A DNA stretch of 64,000 nt from Bradyrhizobium sp. 139 (GTDB lineage Bacteria > Pseudomonadota > Alphaproteobacteria > Rhizobiales > Xanthobacteraceae), in NCBI RefSeq assembly GCF_023074175.1, contig NZ_JADPKS010000173.1:100521-164520 (forward strand), in the 5' to 3' direction. The notes under the pieces were generated by a model. It saw only the letters and a program-made list of their open reading frames with translations, did no database searches and had not been told where the DNA came from. Positions 1-8,542 of the stretch are shown here, piece after piece (within the stretch, counting starts at the first letter, position 1; each line of letters begins with the position of its first letter). The translations under genes and the position numbers were made by a program.

Positions 1-336
1 AATCATTCGGAACCATCTGAACTCAGGGGCAGCTTCGTGGCAAGTTGATGGCGCGCCCGGCTGGTATGTCACGAGAATGCTTTGGTTTTTTGACAGGCCT
101 CTCGCAATGCCACAAATGGGGGATGGCGCGAAAAGCTCAGATTGCTGCCGCGGTGGTGGTGCGCTCCCTCCCCCGCTTGCGGGGGAGGGTCGGGGAGAGG
201 GTGTCTCCGCAATGGGACACTCCCGATGGGGAGAGAGCCCTCACCCGCCGCTACGCGGCGGCCTCTCCCGCAAGCGGGAGAGGCTCAGACCGAACTAGCG
301 GTGAGATCAACTTTGCCAATTCGCACTGGATGCCAG
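1..336. other. Intergenic region, left edge of window
   Basis: No gene can be supported here. Reading frames through this stretch have no recognisable protein features and run through a palindromic repeat (positions 163-283). The first 160 bases show no clear gene end, promoter or terminator. The next gene lies on the minus strand and ends at 337. Confidence 0.6.
163..283. repeat. Intergenic palindromic repeat, family A
   Basis: The outer arms CTCCCCCGCTTGCGGGGGAG and CTCTCCCGCAAGCGGGAGAG are each self-complementary. They flank a core with ACTCCCGATGGGGAGAGAG, CCCTCACCC and a small GC hairpin (CGCCGCTACGCGGCG). The same layout recurs near 13793, 15037, 16138, 28911, 31806 and 58271, and in short form near 37285. 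Its position next to gene ends suggests a non-autonomous mobile or structural element; the mechanism is unknown. Confidence 0.85.
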
Positions 337-1311
337 CTAGATCTGGTTGCTCTCAGCCGCAATCCCGAGCCGCCGGACGATTTCGGCCCCCACGGCCCGG
401 GCCTCGAGCCGAGAGCCGATGCGGGGGCTGCGAAATCGTTGTCCGGACTGCAACCGGATCACGACGATGCAGTGCTCGTCCTCGGACCGGCCGCGGCGCT
501 CGACCGTGATCGCGTTCACGTCGCGCCCCGCGATATGGTCGGCGCGCAACGTGCCGTCGCCCCACAGGCGTTCAACGCGGATATCGCCTTGGCGGATGAT
601 CCAGAAAGCGCCGGTCACAACGTTGGCATATCTGTGCACGGCGAACGCGGCGAGCGCGCCAACCGGCAGCAGCACGTTGTCGACCGGGCCGGGCGACAGG
701 CCACGCCAGAGCTTGTAGGCGTAGGGAACGGCGCACAATGCGACGACGATCAGTGCGACAATCCGGATGTCCCGCGTGGAAAACGGCTCGAGGGGGTCGC
801 CGAGACGCATCTCGGGATTGCTGGCATCGAGCGGATTGACCGGAGACTCGACGTCGGGAACGTCGAACTGCGCGGCGATCCGCGCCACCGTGTCGCGCAC
901 ATGCGTGACATCGGCGATCGGCGGCGACGTCAGGCGTTCTCCGGAGGCCAGCGTGAACGCCAGCTGGAAGCGGGCTCTCGCCCTCTTGCTGCCGGGAACC
1001 TGCAATCCGCTGATGGCGTCTTTGGCAACGATCCGCGTCCGGAGTTTTCCGAACGGGCGCTGTTGCCCGATCAAAATCTCGGTCGGCGTGATGATCCACA
1101 CCACCGCCGGCGCCAGCATGATGACGCCGACGAACGCTGCTCCCATGAGGAGCGCGACCACGGAGATGATCATTTCCAAAGTGTCGTGCGTGAACAGGCC
1201 CGGCGTGAAGCACAGCGCAACGGCGGCCGCAAAGCCGGACATGACCAGCCGCTGCGCGATCGAGGCGCCTTCACGGAGGCGAATGTCGCTATTGGTGGTC
1301 GCGTCGTCCAT
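337..1311 (-). CDS. Membrane protein of unknown function with duplicated PH-like segments
   Basis: I do not recognise this 324-residue protein by name. It has two membrane pairs: one near the N-terminus (QRLVMSGFAAAVALC and MIISVVALLMGAAFVGVIML) and one in the middle (IVALIVVALCAVPYAYKL and LLPVGALAAFAVH). Each is followed by a beta-rich stretch (from WIITPTEILIGQQRPFGKLR and FWIIRQGDIRVERLWGDG) that looks like the PH-like modules of bacterial membrane proteins. An upstream ATG at 1389 would add 26 polar residues; neither start has a strong ribosome site. It lies 6 bp (upstream start) or 84 bp downstream of the thioredoxin-like gene, on the same strand, so it probably belongs to the ccdA transcript. 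Function is unknown. Confidence 0.75.
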   Translation of the reverse strand: MDDATTNSDIRLREGASIAQRLVMSGFAAAVALCFTPGLFTHDTLEMIISVVALLMGAAFVGVIMLAPAVVWIITPTEILIGQQRPFGKLRTRIVAKDAISGLQVPGSKRARARFQLAFTLASGERLTSPPIADVTHVRDTVARIAAQFDVPDVESPVNPLDASNPEMRLGDPLEPFSTRDIRIVALIVVALCAVPYAYKLWRGLSPGPVDNVLLPVGALAAFAVHRYANVVTGAFWIIRQGDIRVERLWGDGTLRADHIAGRDVNAITVERRGRSEDEHCIVVIRLQSGQRFRSPRIGSRLEARAVGAEIVRRLGIAAESNQI

Positions 1312-1395
1312 TGCGGGCGGCTGATTGCGTTGCTTTCGAAACTCCACGGACGGGTCCGTGGAGTCAAGCGACAACGTAAGCCACCGCATGCGGCA

Positions 1396-1959
1396 TCAGC
1401 TATTGGCGTTCAACAGCCGGCCAACGGTGCGGTCGGTCTCGTCGTAGCTTCCCTCGCCTTCGTGCTGGAACACGATCTTGCCGTTCTGGTCGATGATGTA
1501 CTGCGCCGGCCAATATCGGTTGCGGTAGGCGTTCCAGGTTTTGGACTCATTGTCCTGCGCCACCGGATAGGTGATGCCGTGGCGCTTTAGGGCGGCCTGC
1601 ACGTTGGAGGCCGAGCGCTCGAACGGGAATTCCGGCGTGTGCACGCCGACCACGACGAGGCCCTTGTCCTTGTACTTGGCGTAGAGGTCGGTGACGTGCG
1701 GCAGCGTGTTGACGCAGTTGACGCAGCCATAGGTCCAGAAGTCGACCAGCACGACCTTGCCGCGCAGTTCGGCGATATTCAGCGGCTTCGAGTTGAACCA
1801 GCTGCTGATGCCGGCGAAGTCTGGTGCGGTCTGCTGGCTTGCGGCAGCGGTGACGACAGGTGTGGCGCGCGCGGCTTCGTCGCAGATGCCGGGGATGACG
1901 GCGCCGGTAACAGTGAAGCCGATCAGTGCGGCTGAGACGGCGAGCAGTTTGAAAGTCAT
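1396..1959 (-). CDS. Exported thioredoxin-fold protein, TlpA/DipZ C-terminal type
   Basis: This 187-residue protein starts with a signal-like segment (residues 1-26) and continues as a TlpA-like thioredoxin fold. The redox pair is C79-V-N-C82 in FWTYGCVNCVNTLPH, and the cis-proline region is RYWPAQYIID. It should act in the periplasm as a disulfide reductase, drawing electrons across the membrane from the CcdA protein encoded just upstream. The start has a good ribosome site (GGAGGAC, 7 bases before ATG). The W-T-Y-G-C-V-N-C motif resembles the thioredoxin domain of DipZ fusion proteins; here the CcdA half is a separate gene 31 bp upstream. The specific substrate cannot be read from sequence. 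Confidence 0.88.
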   Translation of the reverse strand: MTFKLLAVSAALIGFTVTGAVIPGICDEAARATPVVTAAASQQTAPDFAGISSWFNSKPLNIAELRGKVVLVDFWTYGCVNCVNTLPHVTDLYAKYKDKGLVVVGVHTPEFPFERSASNVQAALKRHGITYPVAQDNESKTWNAYRNRYWPAQYIIDQNGKIVFQHEGEGSYDETDRTVGRLLNANS

Positions 1960-1990
1960 GGAAACGTCCTCCGGTGAAGCTGAGGGATGA

Positions 1991-2689
1991 TCACAGGCCG
2001 ATCTGGCCGGTGGGATAGAAGCCGGTGAGCCACGCCACGATCAGCGTGTCATATTGGAAATAGGCGGCGACCGCGAAGGCGATCACGACGACGCCAAAGC
2101 CCTGCTGCAACCGCGGCGAGATCCGCGCGAGCCTGCGCACGCGCGTGGTCGCGGCCTGGCCGCCATAGGCGATCGCCAGCATCGGGATGGCCGCGCCGAT
2201 CGCATAGGCGACCAGCAGCGTGCCGGCCCAGGCGGCATTCTTCTGGGTCGCGACCAGCGTCAAGATCGAGCCGAGCACGGGGCCGGCGCAGGGCGTCCAG
2301 ACCAGGCCGAGCGTGGTGCCGAGGACGAGCCCGCCGAACGCGCCCTCGCGCTGCACGGCGCTGGAGTTGCCGAGATCGAGCCAGCCATTGAGCCGGATCG
2401 ACAGCCATTCGAACGGCGCCGGCCACAGCATCAACAGGCCGAAGCCGAGCAACAGGATTGACGCCGTCTCGCGCAGCACGTTCGGATCGAAATCGAACAG
2501 CCGTGTGATCGCACCTAACAGCAGCGCCGTCGCCGAGAACGAGACGACGAAGCCGAGCGCGATCATCGCGGGCCTTAAGTGCCCCGCACGCCCGATCGAG
2601 GCGCCGAGCAAGATCGGCAGCATCGGCAGCGTGCAGGGCGCGGCGATGGTGAGGATTCCGGCAAGGACGGCGAAGAGAAGTTCGAGCAT
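1991..2689 (-). CDS. ccdA: CcdA-family membrane thiol-redox transporter
   Basis: This 232-residue, roughly six-helix membrane protein has the two conserved cysteines of the CcdA/DsbD-beta family: C19 in AAPCTLPMLP and C134 in VWTPCAGPVLG. The family moves reducing equivalents from cytoplasmic thioredoxin to periplasmic thioredoxin-fold partners. The partner is very likely the TlpA-like product encoded immediately downstream. The ribosome site is weak. Upstream lie a strong hairpin (2832-2864) and a 14-base motif shared with the ECF sigma gene promoter region (see findings). The ccdA symbol refers to the family; a dedicated role in cytochrome c maturation is not proven. Confidence 0.88.
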   Translation of the reverse strand: MLELLFAVLAGILTIAAPCTLPMLPILLGASIGRAGHLRPAMIALGFVVSFSATALLLGAITRLFDFDPNVLRETASILLLGFGLLMLWPAPFEWLSIRLNGWLDLGNSSAVQREGAFGGLVLGTTLGLVWTPCAGPVLGSILTLVATQKNAAWAGTLLVAYAIGAAIPMLAIAYGGQAATTRVRRLARISPRLQQGFGVVVIAFAVAAYFQYDTLIVAWLTGFYPTGQIGL

Positions 2690-2831
2690 CGGGCCACTCG
2701 TGAAGGAGGGTCACGAGGTTGTTTCGGGCCGGATGTCTCGGTCGTTACGCAGTGTCACGCCTTCGTGACGGGGAGGGCCGTGGCCGCACCGACGGTGCGC
2801 TCCCTCTCCCGCTTGTACCCCCCAAGCACAA

Positions 2832-2864
2832 AACGACCCGGACGGGGGCATCGTCCGGGTCGTT
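2832..2864 (-). terminator. Strong hairpin, probable minus-strand terminator
   Basis: A perfect 13-bp stem (AACGACCCGGACG paired with CGTCCGGGTCGTT) encloses a 7-base loop. On the minus strand it is followed by a T-rich run (TTTTGTGCTT). It would end transcription coming from the sigma gene, or from a short transcript starting after it, before ccdA. Confidence 0.7.
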
Positions 2865-2961
2865 GGAGGTTCTTGGGAGGTTTAAGCAAAACCGTATGTG
2901 GACGTTATAGGGGGGAAGTTTTTCCGCCTGATGTTGTGCTTTGTTTCAATTGTTTCGTCGG
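2832..2961 (-). ncRNA. Candidate small RNA between ECF sigma gene and ccdA
   Basis: No ORF is supportable between ccdA and the sigma gene (2690-3027). On the minus strand the stretch holds, in order: the motif CCGACGAAACAATT (2961-2948), a second GAAAC, a TATAAC hexamer near 2905, two CCTCC motifs (CCTCCCAAGAACCTCC), and a strong terminator hairpin. Promoter-like motif, exposed anti-Shine-Dalgarno-like CCTCC and terminator together look like a stress-induced alphaproteobacterial sRNA. This is inference, with no homologue recognised. Alternatively it is just the 3' end of the sigma mRNA. Confidence 0.35.
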
Positions 2962-3027
2962 CGGTAACACTTCCGTGTCCGGGGAAAGGACCGAAGGCCT
3001 GGCCCTATCCCATTGAAATCCTTCGCC

Positions 3028-3639
3028 TTAGGCAGCGAAGCGGTCGACGCCGGCGCCCTTAAGCAAACTGGCCAGTTGCTTGCGGGCATAGAACATCCGG
3101 GTCTTCACCGTGCTCTGCGGGATGCCGATGATCTGACCGACCTCCTCCACCGACTTCTCATGGTAGTAGACCAGGGTGATGATCTCGCGATGTGCCGGCG
3201 ACAGTTTTTGCACGCAGGCGCGCAAGATGGCGCTGGTGTCGTTGCGGTCGAGCGAGCTCTCCGGCGTCTCGGCATCGTCAGGGATCTGGCGCACGTCGTC
3301 CTGGTCGATGTCCTCGAAGCGGCGCTGGCGCATCGCGGTCAGCGCCTTGAAGCGGGCGATCGAGAGCAGCCAGGTCGAGACCTGCGAGCGGCCCTGGAAT
3401 TGGCCGGCGGTCCGCCACACGTCCAGAAACACCTGGCTGACGAGGTCTTCCGCCGTGGTCGCATCGCGCACGATGCGCAGGATGAAGCGGTAGACGCGCA
3501 CATTGTGCCGGCAATAAAGGATGTGCATCGACGTCCGGTTGCCGTCGGCAATGCTCTCCAGAAGCATGTCGTCCGAGGTCGCCTGAGCGGCAATGATGCT
3601 CTGGCTGGCCTGGGCGTTGATGGCGATGACGTTCGGCAT
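3028..3639 (-). CDS. ECF-type RNA polymerase sigma factor
   Basis: This 203-residue sigma-70-family protein has region 2 at about residues 25-95 (MHILYCRHNVRVYRFILRIV, then DLVSQVFLDVWRTAGQF and STWLLSIARFKAL). Region 4 lies at about 135-190 (LSPAHREIITLVYYHEKSVE, then IGIPQSTVKTRMFYARKQL). It lacks regions 1 and 3, as expected for extracytoplasmic-function sigma factors. The ATG has a good ribosome site (GGGGAG, 8 bases). No anti-sigma gene is adjacent, unlike most ECF loci. The upstream region (3756-3769) carries the 14-mer AATTGTTTCGTCGG, repeated downstream of the gene toward ccdA. This suggests autoregulation and a link to the redox genes, but that is inference. Confidence 0.9.
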   Translation of the reverse strand: MPNVIAINAQASQSIIAAQATSDDMLLESIADGNRTSMHILYCRHNVRVYRFILRIVRDATTAEDLVSQVFLDVWRTAGQFQGRSQVSTWLLSIARFKALTAMRQRRFEDIDQDDVRQIPDDAETPESSLDRNDTSAILRACVQKLSPAHREIITLVYYHEKSVEEVGQIIGIPQSTVKTRMFYARKQLASLLKGAGVDRFAA

Positions 3640-3755
3640 TGACTTAGCTCCCCGTAGCGCCGCAACCGAGCGGCGTTTCCTTGGACCAAAGTGTTAATGA
3701 GCCAACGTTTCGGGACGTCTGCACGAAAAGGGGAAAATGGTTTCGTGCGCCGCCA

Positions 3756-3769
3756 AATTGTTTCGTCGG
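3756..3769 (-). promoter_or_regulatory. Shared GAAAC-type motif upstream of the sigma gene
   Basis: CCGACGAAACAATT (minus strand) lies about 117-130 bases upstream of the sigma start and is identical to the motif at 2948-2961. A second GAAAC occurs 19 bases on (CACGAAACC). GAAAC/GGAAC-type elements are typical of ECF -35 regions, so an autoregulated promoter is plausible. Confidence 0.4.
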
Positions 3770-3910
3770 ACAGGGCGCGATGAAACATTCGGGGCAGAAA
3801 GGCGTGGAATTTCAATATACGGAAAATACGGGGCGGGCGGTTTGGCGACGTCGTGAGCAGCCGGGAACGTATTTCCGGCCTTTGCGTTCGGTCGCGCCGC
3901 ATACTCCGCC

Positions 3911-3955
3911 GTCGTCCCGGATCAGCGCTCACGTCGTTCGCTTGTCCGGGACGAC
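3911..3955. repeat. Intergenic palindromic repeat, family G (short copy)
   Basis: GTCGTCCCGGA at the left is inverted as TCCGGGACGAC at the right, enclosing about 23 bases. The arms match those of the longer element near 59312-59495. It lies between the response regulator gene and the sigma gene. The remaining sequence of this 342-bp gap (3640-3981) holds the sigma promoter region and no gene. Confidence 0.7.
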
Positions 3956-3981
3956 ACCTTTGCTTGGCTAGCCGCGCGCCC

Positions 3982-4719
3982 CTACGCCTTCTCGCCCGCG
4001 GGCGAGAACAGATAGCCGCCGCCGCGGATGGTGCGGATCACGGCGGGCTTGGCTGGGTCGGGCTCGATCTTGCGGCGGATGCGCATGATGCGCAGATCCA
4101 CGGCGCGGTCGAAGGCTTCGGCATCGCGCGCGTTGGCCAATTCGAGCAGGCGCTCGCGCGACAGCACGCGCTTCGGATTGGCCGCGAACACCTTGAGCAG
4201 CCCGAACTCGGACGCGGTGAGCGGATGCTCGTTGCCTTCGTCGTCGCGCAAGGCCTGCGCTTCCAGGTCGAGCCATTTGGTGCCGAAGCGAACCAGCTGG
4301 TCCTTGTCCGATTTCGCAGCCGCCGCCCCGGCAGCAGCAGCCTTCACCGGTGTGCTCCGGCGCAGCACCGAGCGGATGCGCGCCATCAGCTCGCGCAGCT
4401 CGCAGGGCTTGGCCACGTAATCGTCGGCGCCGAGCTCGAGGCCGACGACGCGGTCGATCGGGCTCGCGGTCGCCGTCAGCATGATCACCGGCACGTTGAT
4501 CCGGCTCTTGAGGTCGCGGATGATCGAGAGGCCGTCTTCCTCGGGCATGTTGAGGTCGAGCACGACGAGGTCAGGCATGCTGCTGTCGATCGCGGCGCGC
4601 AAGCTCTTGCCGCCGTCGCACAGCGTCACGGTGAAGCCGTGCATCTTGAGGTAATCGCCGACCATCTCGCGGGCCGGCGCCTCGTCGTCGACGATCATGA
4701 TGTGCTGGCTTTGCGTCAT
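3982..4719 (-). CDS. Response regulator with winged-helix output, OmpR/PhoB family
   Basis: This 245-residue protein has a receiver domain at 1-120 with phosphoacceptor D55 (VVLDLNMPEEDG), acidic pair D11-D12 and conserved lysine in YVAKPCE. An Ala-rich linker leads to a C-terminal OmpR-type winged helix (LTASEFGLLKVF, then IRTIRGGGYLFSP). It should bind DNA as a phosphorylated dimer and control genes not identifiable here. It is last in a cassette transcribed leftward: DctP-like remnant, membrane kinase, receiver-kinase, this regulator (23 bp after the kinase). Either kinase may be its phosphodonor. Confidence 0.93.
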   Translation of the reverse strand: MTQSQHIMIVDDEAPAREMVGDYLKMHGFTVTLCDGGKSLRAAIDSSMPDLVVLDLNMPEEDGLSIIRDLKSRINVPVIMLTATASPIDRVVGLELGADDYVAKPCELRELMARIRSVLRRSTPVKAAAAGAAAAKSDKDQLVRFGTKWLDLEAQALRDDEGNEHPLTASEFGLLKVFAANPKRVLSRERLLELANARDAEAFDRAVDLRIMRIRRKIEPDPAKPAVIRTIRGGGYLFSPAGEKA

Positions 4720-4742
4720 GTCACTCAGTCTCGGTACTCAAA

Positions 4743-6488
4743 TCACGGCAACGCGGTCGCGGGCAGGGTGATGGTGAAGGTCGATCCCTTGCCGGGACCG
4801 TCGCTCTCGGCCGTCACCTCGCCGCCATGCATGTCGATAATACGCTTGACGATGGAAAGCCCAAGCCCCGTCGAGCTCTCGCCCGCGGTCGGTTTTGCCG
4901 AGAGCCGCTGGAACCGGCCGAACAGGCGGCCGAGATCCTCCGGCGACAGGCCGGCGCCCTCGTCGCTGACACGGACGATGGTGTCGGTGGCCTCGTGGGT
5001 GACCGCGACGATGATCTTGCCGCCGATCGGGCTGTACTTGATGGCGTTGCTGATGAGGTTGTCGATCGCCTCGCGGATGCGGTCGGTGTCGCACATGGTG
5101 ACGACGTTGGGCGGCGCGGTGACGCTGATCGCCTGCTGCTTGTTGACGGCGAGCGGCTGGTTGGCATCGGCCACCTCTTTCACCAGCGCCGCGACGTCGA
5201 CCGGCTCGCGGCGGATGGTGATGTCGAAGGCATCGGCCATCGCGTCCGAGATCAGATGATCGACCATCGTGGTCAGGCGCTTCGTCGCATCGCGAATGTG
5301 ATCGACCTGGGCACCCACGCCGCTCGCCGACGCGCCGGTCGAGATCAGCTCCTTCAGCATCTCGGTGCGGCCGAGGATGACGCCGAGCGGGTTCTTGAGA
5401 TCATGCGCGACGGTGCCCAGAATCTCGTTCTTGAAGCCGTTGGCGCGCTGCAGCCGCAGCCACTGCGCCGAGAGCCGGCGGTTGGCCTGCATCAGTGCGC
5501 GGGTGCGCTGGGCGACGCGATCCTCGAGCTGGGCGTTGGCGTCCTGGAGCTGCTGATAGAGGATCACGTTGTCGAATGCGATCGAGAGCCGGCTGGAGAA
5601 GATCTCGACCAGCGAGCGATCGGTCTCGGACAGCTCGCGCTCGGCCTGGAGCAGCACCACCACTTCGCGGCCGGAGCCGGTCCGCAAGTAAATCACGCTG
5701 CGGTGGTCGGCAAATTCATTCTTGCGGCCCTGGAACGCGGCTTCCACCATCGCACGCAGATCGGGGTCGAGCGCCTTCGACGAGGTCGTGCCGATGAAGC
5801 GGCTGTAGCAGCCGCTGCCGGCGAGCACGGAGAGTTCGGGGTCCACGCCGCCATTGTCGCGCAAGACCAGTATACCGGCGCAATCGACATTGAGCAGCGA
5901 GGCGAGCTGGGTCAGCACGCCCTCGGCCAGCCGCTGCATCGACTTGAAATCGTACAGCGTCGAGGCGGCGTCGATGATGATCTCGAGCCCGCGCCGCGTC
6001 TGCACCATGCGTTCGAGCTGCTGATAGGAGCGCAGTGCCGCGGTCAGCGAGGTGAACAGCTTGTCGGCGGTGAGCTCGGTCTTGGCCTTGTAGTCGTTGA
6101 TGTCGTACTGCACGATCACGCGCCGCTCCGGCGCCTGACCGGGCTGTCCCGTGCGCAGGATGATGCGCACGGTCTCGTTCTTGAGCTCGCTGCGGATGTA
6201 CTCAACCAGCTCGAGGCCGGCCACATCGGTCTCCATGATGACGTCGAGCAGCACCGCGGCGATGTCGCTATGCGCGGCCATCAGCTTGCGACCTTCCGCC
6301 GCGGAATGGGCGCAGAGGATCTCGAGGCCCTGGCCGTTGAGATTGTAGTCCGAGAGCGCAAAACGCGTGCCGTCATGCACGGCCGGATCGTCGTCGATGA
6401 CGGCGATCTTCCACCTCCGGGCGTTCTGGTCCTCCGGCGCGGTACCGGTGTCGTCGATCAGGTGGAGGACATCGTCCGGTTCGGCCAT
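4743..6488 (-). CDS. Cytoplasmic histidine kinase with N-terminal receiver and DUF3369-like domain
   Basis: This 581-residue protein has an N-terminal receiver (about 25-150, phosphoacceptor D82 in VLLDVIMETD). Next comes a DUF3369-type region (about 155-310), a short coiled coil, and a kinase core with H362 in GTVAHDLKNPLGV. The ATPase boxes are NLISNAIKYSP, DEGAGLS and STGLGLSIV. It has no membrane helix, so it acts in the cytosol. The N-terminal receiver suggests it is itself phosphorylated, probably by the membrane kinase whose gene overlaps its start by 31 bp. This would give a relay: membrane kinase, this protein, then the OmpR-type regulator. The signal is not evident. Confidence 0.92.
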   Translation of the reverse strand: MAEPDDVLHLIDDTGTAPEDQNARRWKIAVIDDDPAVHDGTRFALSDYNLNGQGLEILCAHSAAEGRKLMAAHSDIAAVLLDVIMETDVAGLELVEYIRSELKNETVRIILRTGQPGQAPERRVIVQYDINDYKAKTELTADKLFTSLTAALRSYQQLERMVQTRRGLEIIIDAASTLYDFKSMQRLAEGVLTQLASLLNVDCAGILVLRDNGGVDPELSVLAGSGCYSRFIGTTSSKALDPDLRAMVEAAFQGRKNEFADHRSVIYLRTGSGREVVVLLQAERELSETDRSLVEIFSSRLSIAFDNVILYQQLQDANAQLEDRVAQRTRALMQANRRLSAQWLRLQRANGFKNEILGTVAHDLKNPLGVILGRTEMLKELISTGASASGVGAQVDHIRDATKRLTTMVDHLISDAMADAFDITIRREPVDVAALVKEVADANQPLAVNKQQAISVTAPPNVVTMCDTDRIREAIDNLISNAIKYSPIGGKIIVAVTHEATDTIVRVSDEGAGLSPEDLGRLFGRFQRLSAKPTAGESSTGLGLSIVKRIIDMHGGEVTAESDGPGKGSTFTITLPATALP

Positions 6489-8536
6489 TGAGAAGTCCCG
6501 TCAGTCTCTGTGCTTTGCGTGCCGCCCCTGGCGAGGCGGGGCATGATAATGCGAAAAGTAGTGCCTTGTCCCAGCTTGGATTCCAGCATCATGCGCCCGC
6601 CGAGCTGCTGGGTGACAAGGTTATAGACGATATGCAGGCCAAGTCCCGTACCACCTTCATTGCGCCGGGTGGTAAAGAATGGGTCAAAGGCCTGGCGCTG
6701 CACGTCGGGGCTCATGCCGGCCCCGTCATCGGCGAAGATGATCTCGATGTCGTCGGTCCCGCGCGGTCGCGCCGAGATCGAGATCGTGCCGGCGCGGCCG
6801 TCGGCAAAGGCGTGGTTGGCGGCGTTAAGGAAGAGGTTGGTCAGGATCTGGCCGTAGGAGCCCGGATAGCCGTCGAGCAAGAGCCCCTCGGGCACGTCGA
6901 CCTGGAGCGTGATCGGCGAGCGCTTCAGCACCGGACGCAGGCTGGCGATGATCTGGTCGGTGGCTTCGCTGAGCGAGAACTGCCGCCGCTCGGCATGCGA
7001 GCGGTCGACCGCGACCTGCTTGAACGACTGGATCAGCTCGCCGGCGCGCTGGAGGTTGGCGACGAGCTGCTGCGAGGCGTCGCGCGAGGACTGCACGAAT
7101 TCTTCCAGCTGCGAGCGGCGCAGACCGCCGTCGCCCTTGAGCTGGGCCTCGAAGATCTCGGTGCGCCGGGCGAAGCTGGAGGCGACGGTCAGGCTGATGC
7201 CGATGGGATTGTTGACCTCGTGGGCGACGCCGGCGACGAGGCCGCCGAGCGCCGCGAGCCGCTCGGCGTCGATCAAATTCTGCTGCGCGGTGTTGAGCTC
7301 GAGCAGCGCGCTCTCGGCTCTCTCTTTCGACGCGCGCAGCTCGTCCTCGGTCTCACGCTTGGCGATCGCGTTTTCGCGGAACACTTCCACCGCGCGCGCC
7401 ATGGCCCCGACTTCGTCACGCGCCTTGGTGCCCTGCACCTCGCGGTCGAGCTCCCCGAGCGTGATCGCGCGCATCGCCGCCATGATCTGCTGGAGCGGCA
7501 GCCGGATCGACAGCGCGATCAGGACGCCGGCGGTGAGGATGGTGCCGAGGAAGATCACCGCAATGGAGAGGACACGACGAGAAATGTCCGCCAGCGTGCG
7601 GTCAAACGTCTCCTGCGCCTTCTGCTCGCGCTGGCGCATCTTGGTCGAGAGGTCGTCGATGGCGCCGATCGCCTCGGCCTGGCTGGCGTCGATGGCGTTG
7701 CGCAGCAATTCGGTGCGGTTCATCAGCTGCTCGGAGAGTCTTGCAAAGCCCTCGCGCAGCGCGGCGGTGCGGGTCGCGAGCTTTTGCAGCGCCATGCGCT
7801 GGAGGTCGTTGTCGGCGAGATCCAGCATCACCGGAACGGTGGACTCGATCGTCTCGGTGTTGCGCCGCGCGTCGTCGGCGGCCGCCGGCGAGAGCGAGAG
7901 ATAGTAGGAATTGGCAGCCACCAGCATCGCGGTGAAGGCCTCGCGGGACTTGCCGAGCGAGGGCCAGATCAGCGCGTCGCGATGGCCGGTGGCGCCCTCG
8001 ATGATGGAATAGAGGCCGGCCATATCCCTGGCCGGGCCCTGCACCTGCTCCTCATAGGTCTTGGCAATGGTCGCCTGCACGCCGCGCAGCTCGCCGAAAC
8101 CGTTGAGGAAGCGGTCGGTGGTGCGTTCCAGCTCCTCGACCGAGCCTGACAGCATCGGGTCCTTGGCGGCGCGGTCGGTCAGCGTGCCCAGCACGGCCTC
8201 GCGCAGCAGCAGGATCTCGGCAAACAGATCCGGGCTCGGCTGGTTGATGTAGCGGTGGATCAGATTGTGCAGGCGCCCGGTTTCGCTTTCGAGCAGCGCC
8301 AGGATCCTGTCGGACTCGCGCACCTGGCGCACGTCGTCCCAGGCCGAGCCCAGCACCTGCGAGCCGTTCCAGATCATTCCCACCAGCACCACCACGACGG
8401 CGGAGTTCAGCGCTGCGATCGACAGGATGCGCCAGCGGATCGGCACGGCGCGGAGCGCGCCGACGACGCGCGCGCGCAGCCGCCCGATCGGGCCGGGCGG
8501 CCTGTCTGCGTGCTCGCTGTGTCCAGGCGCGGCCAA
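6458..8536 (-). CDS. Membrane sensor histidine kinase with HAMP domain
   Basis: This 692-residue kinase has TM1 at about 36-58 and a long periplasmic helical sensor region to about 320. TM2 is RRVLSIAVIFLGTILTAGVL, followed by HAMP and a coiled coil. The kinase core has the phosphoacceptor His in LVAGVAHEVNNPIG and ATPase motifs NLFLNAANHAF, DDGAGMS and GGTGLGLHIV. The initiation codon appears to be TTG at 8536: it has a good ribosome site (GGAG about 9 bases upstream) inside the end of the preceding gene. The large helical sensor resembles TorS-type kinases that work with a periplasmic binding protein. The adjacent DctP-like gene fits such a role but is badly shortened. Confidence 0.9.
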   Translation of the reverse strand: MAAPGHSEHADRPPGPIGRLRARVVGALRAVPIRWRILSIAALNSAVVVVLVGMIWNGSQVLGSAWDDVRQVRESDRILALLESETGRLHNLIHRYINQPSPDLFAEILLLREAVLGTLTDRAAKDPMLSGSVEELERTTDRFLNGFGELRGVQATIAKTYEEQVQGPARDMAGLYSIIEGATGHRDALIWPSLGKSREAFTAMLVAANSYYLSLSPAAADDARRNTETIESTVPVMLDLADNDLQRMALQKLATRTAALREGFARLSEQLMNRTELLRNAIDASQAEAIGAIDDLSTKMRQREQKAQETFDRTLADISRRVLSIAVIFLGTILTAGVLIALSIRLPLQQIMAAMRAITLGELDREVQGTKARDEVGAMARAVEVFRENAIAKRETEDELRASKERAESALLELNTAQQNLIDAERLAALGGLVAGVAHEVNNPIGISLTVASSFARRTEIFEAQLKGDGGLRRSQLEEFVQSSRDASQQLVANLQRAGELIQSFKQVAVDRSHAERRQFSLSEATDQIIASLRPVLKRSPITLQVDVPEGLLLDGYPGSYGQILTNLFLNAANHAFADGRAGTISISARPRGTDDIEIIFADDGAGMSPDVQRQAFDPFFTTRRNEGGTGLGLHIVYNLVTQQLGGRMMLESKLGQGTTFRIIMPRLARGGTQSTETDGTSQWPNRTMSST

Positions 8537-8542
8537 CTAAAC

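Noticed and set aside
163..283. Possible CRISPR array from recurring short palindromes
   Set aside because: Copies are dispersed singly over many kb with complex inner structure, not a tandem repeat-spacer array, and no cas genes are present.
3853..8149. Long open frames on the plus strand opposite the response regulator and kinases
   Set aside because: They are antisense shadows in GC-rich DNA, His/Arg/Asp-rich with no domain signal, and lie opposite well-supported genes.
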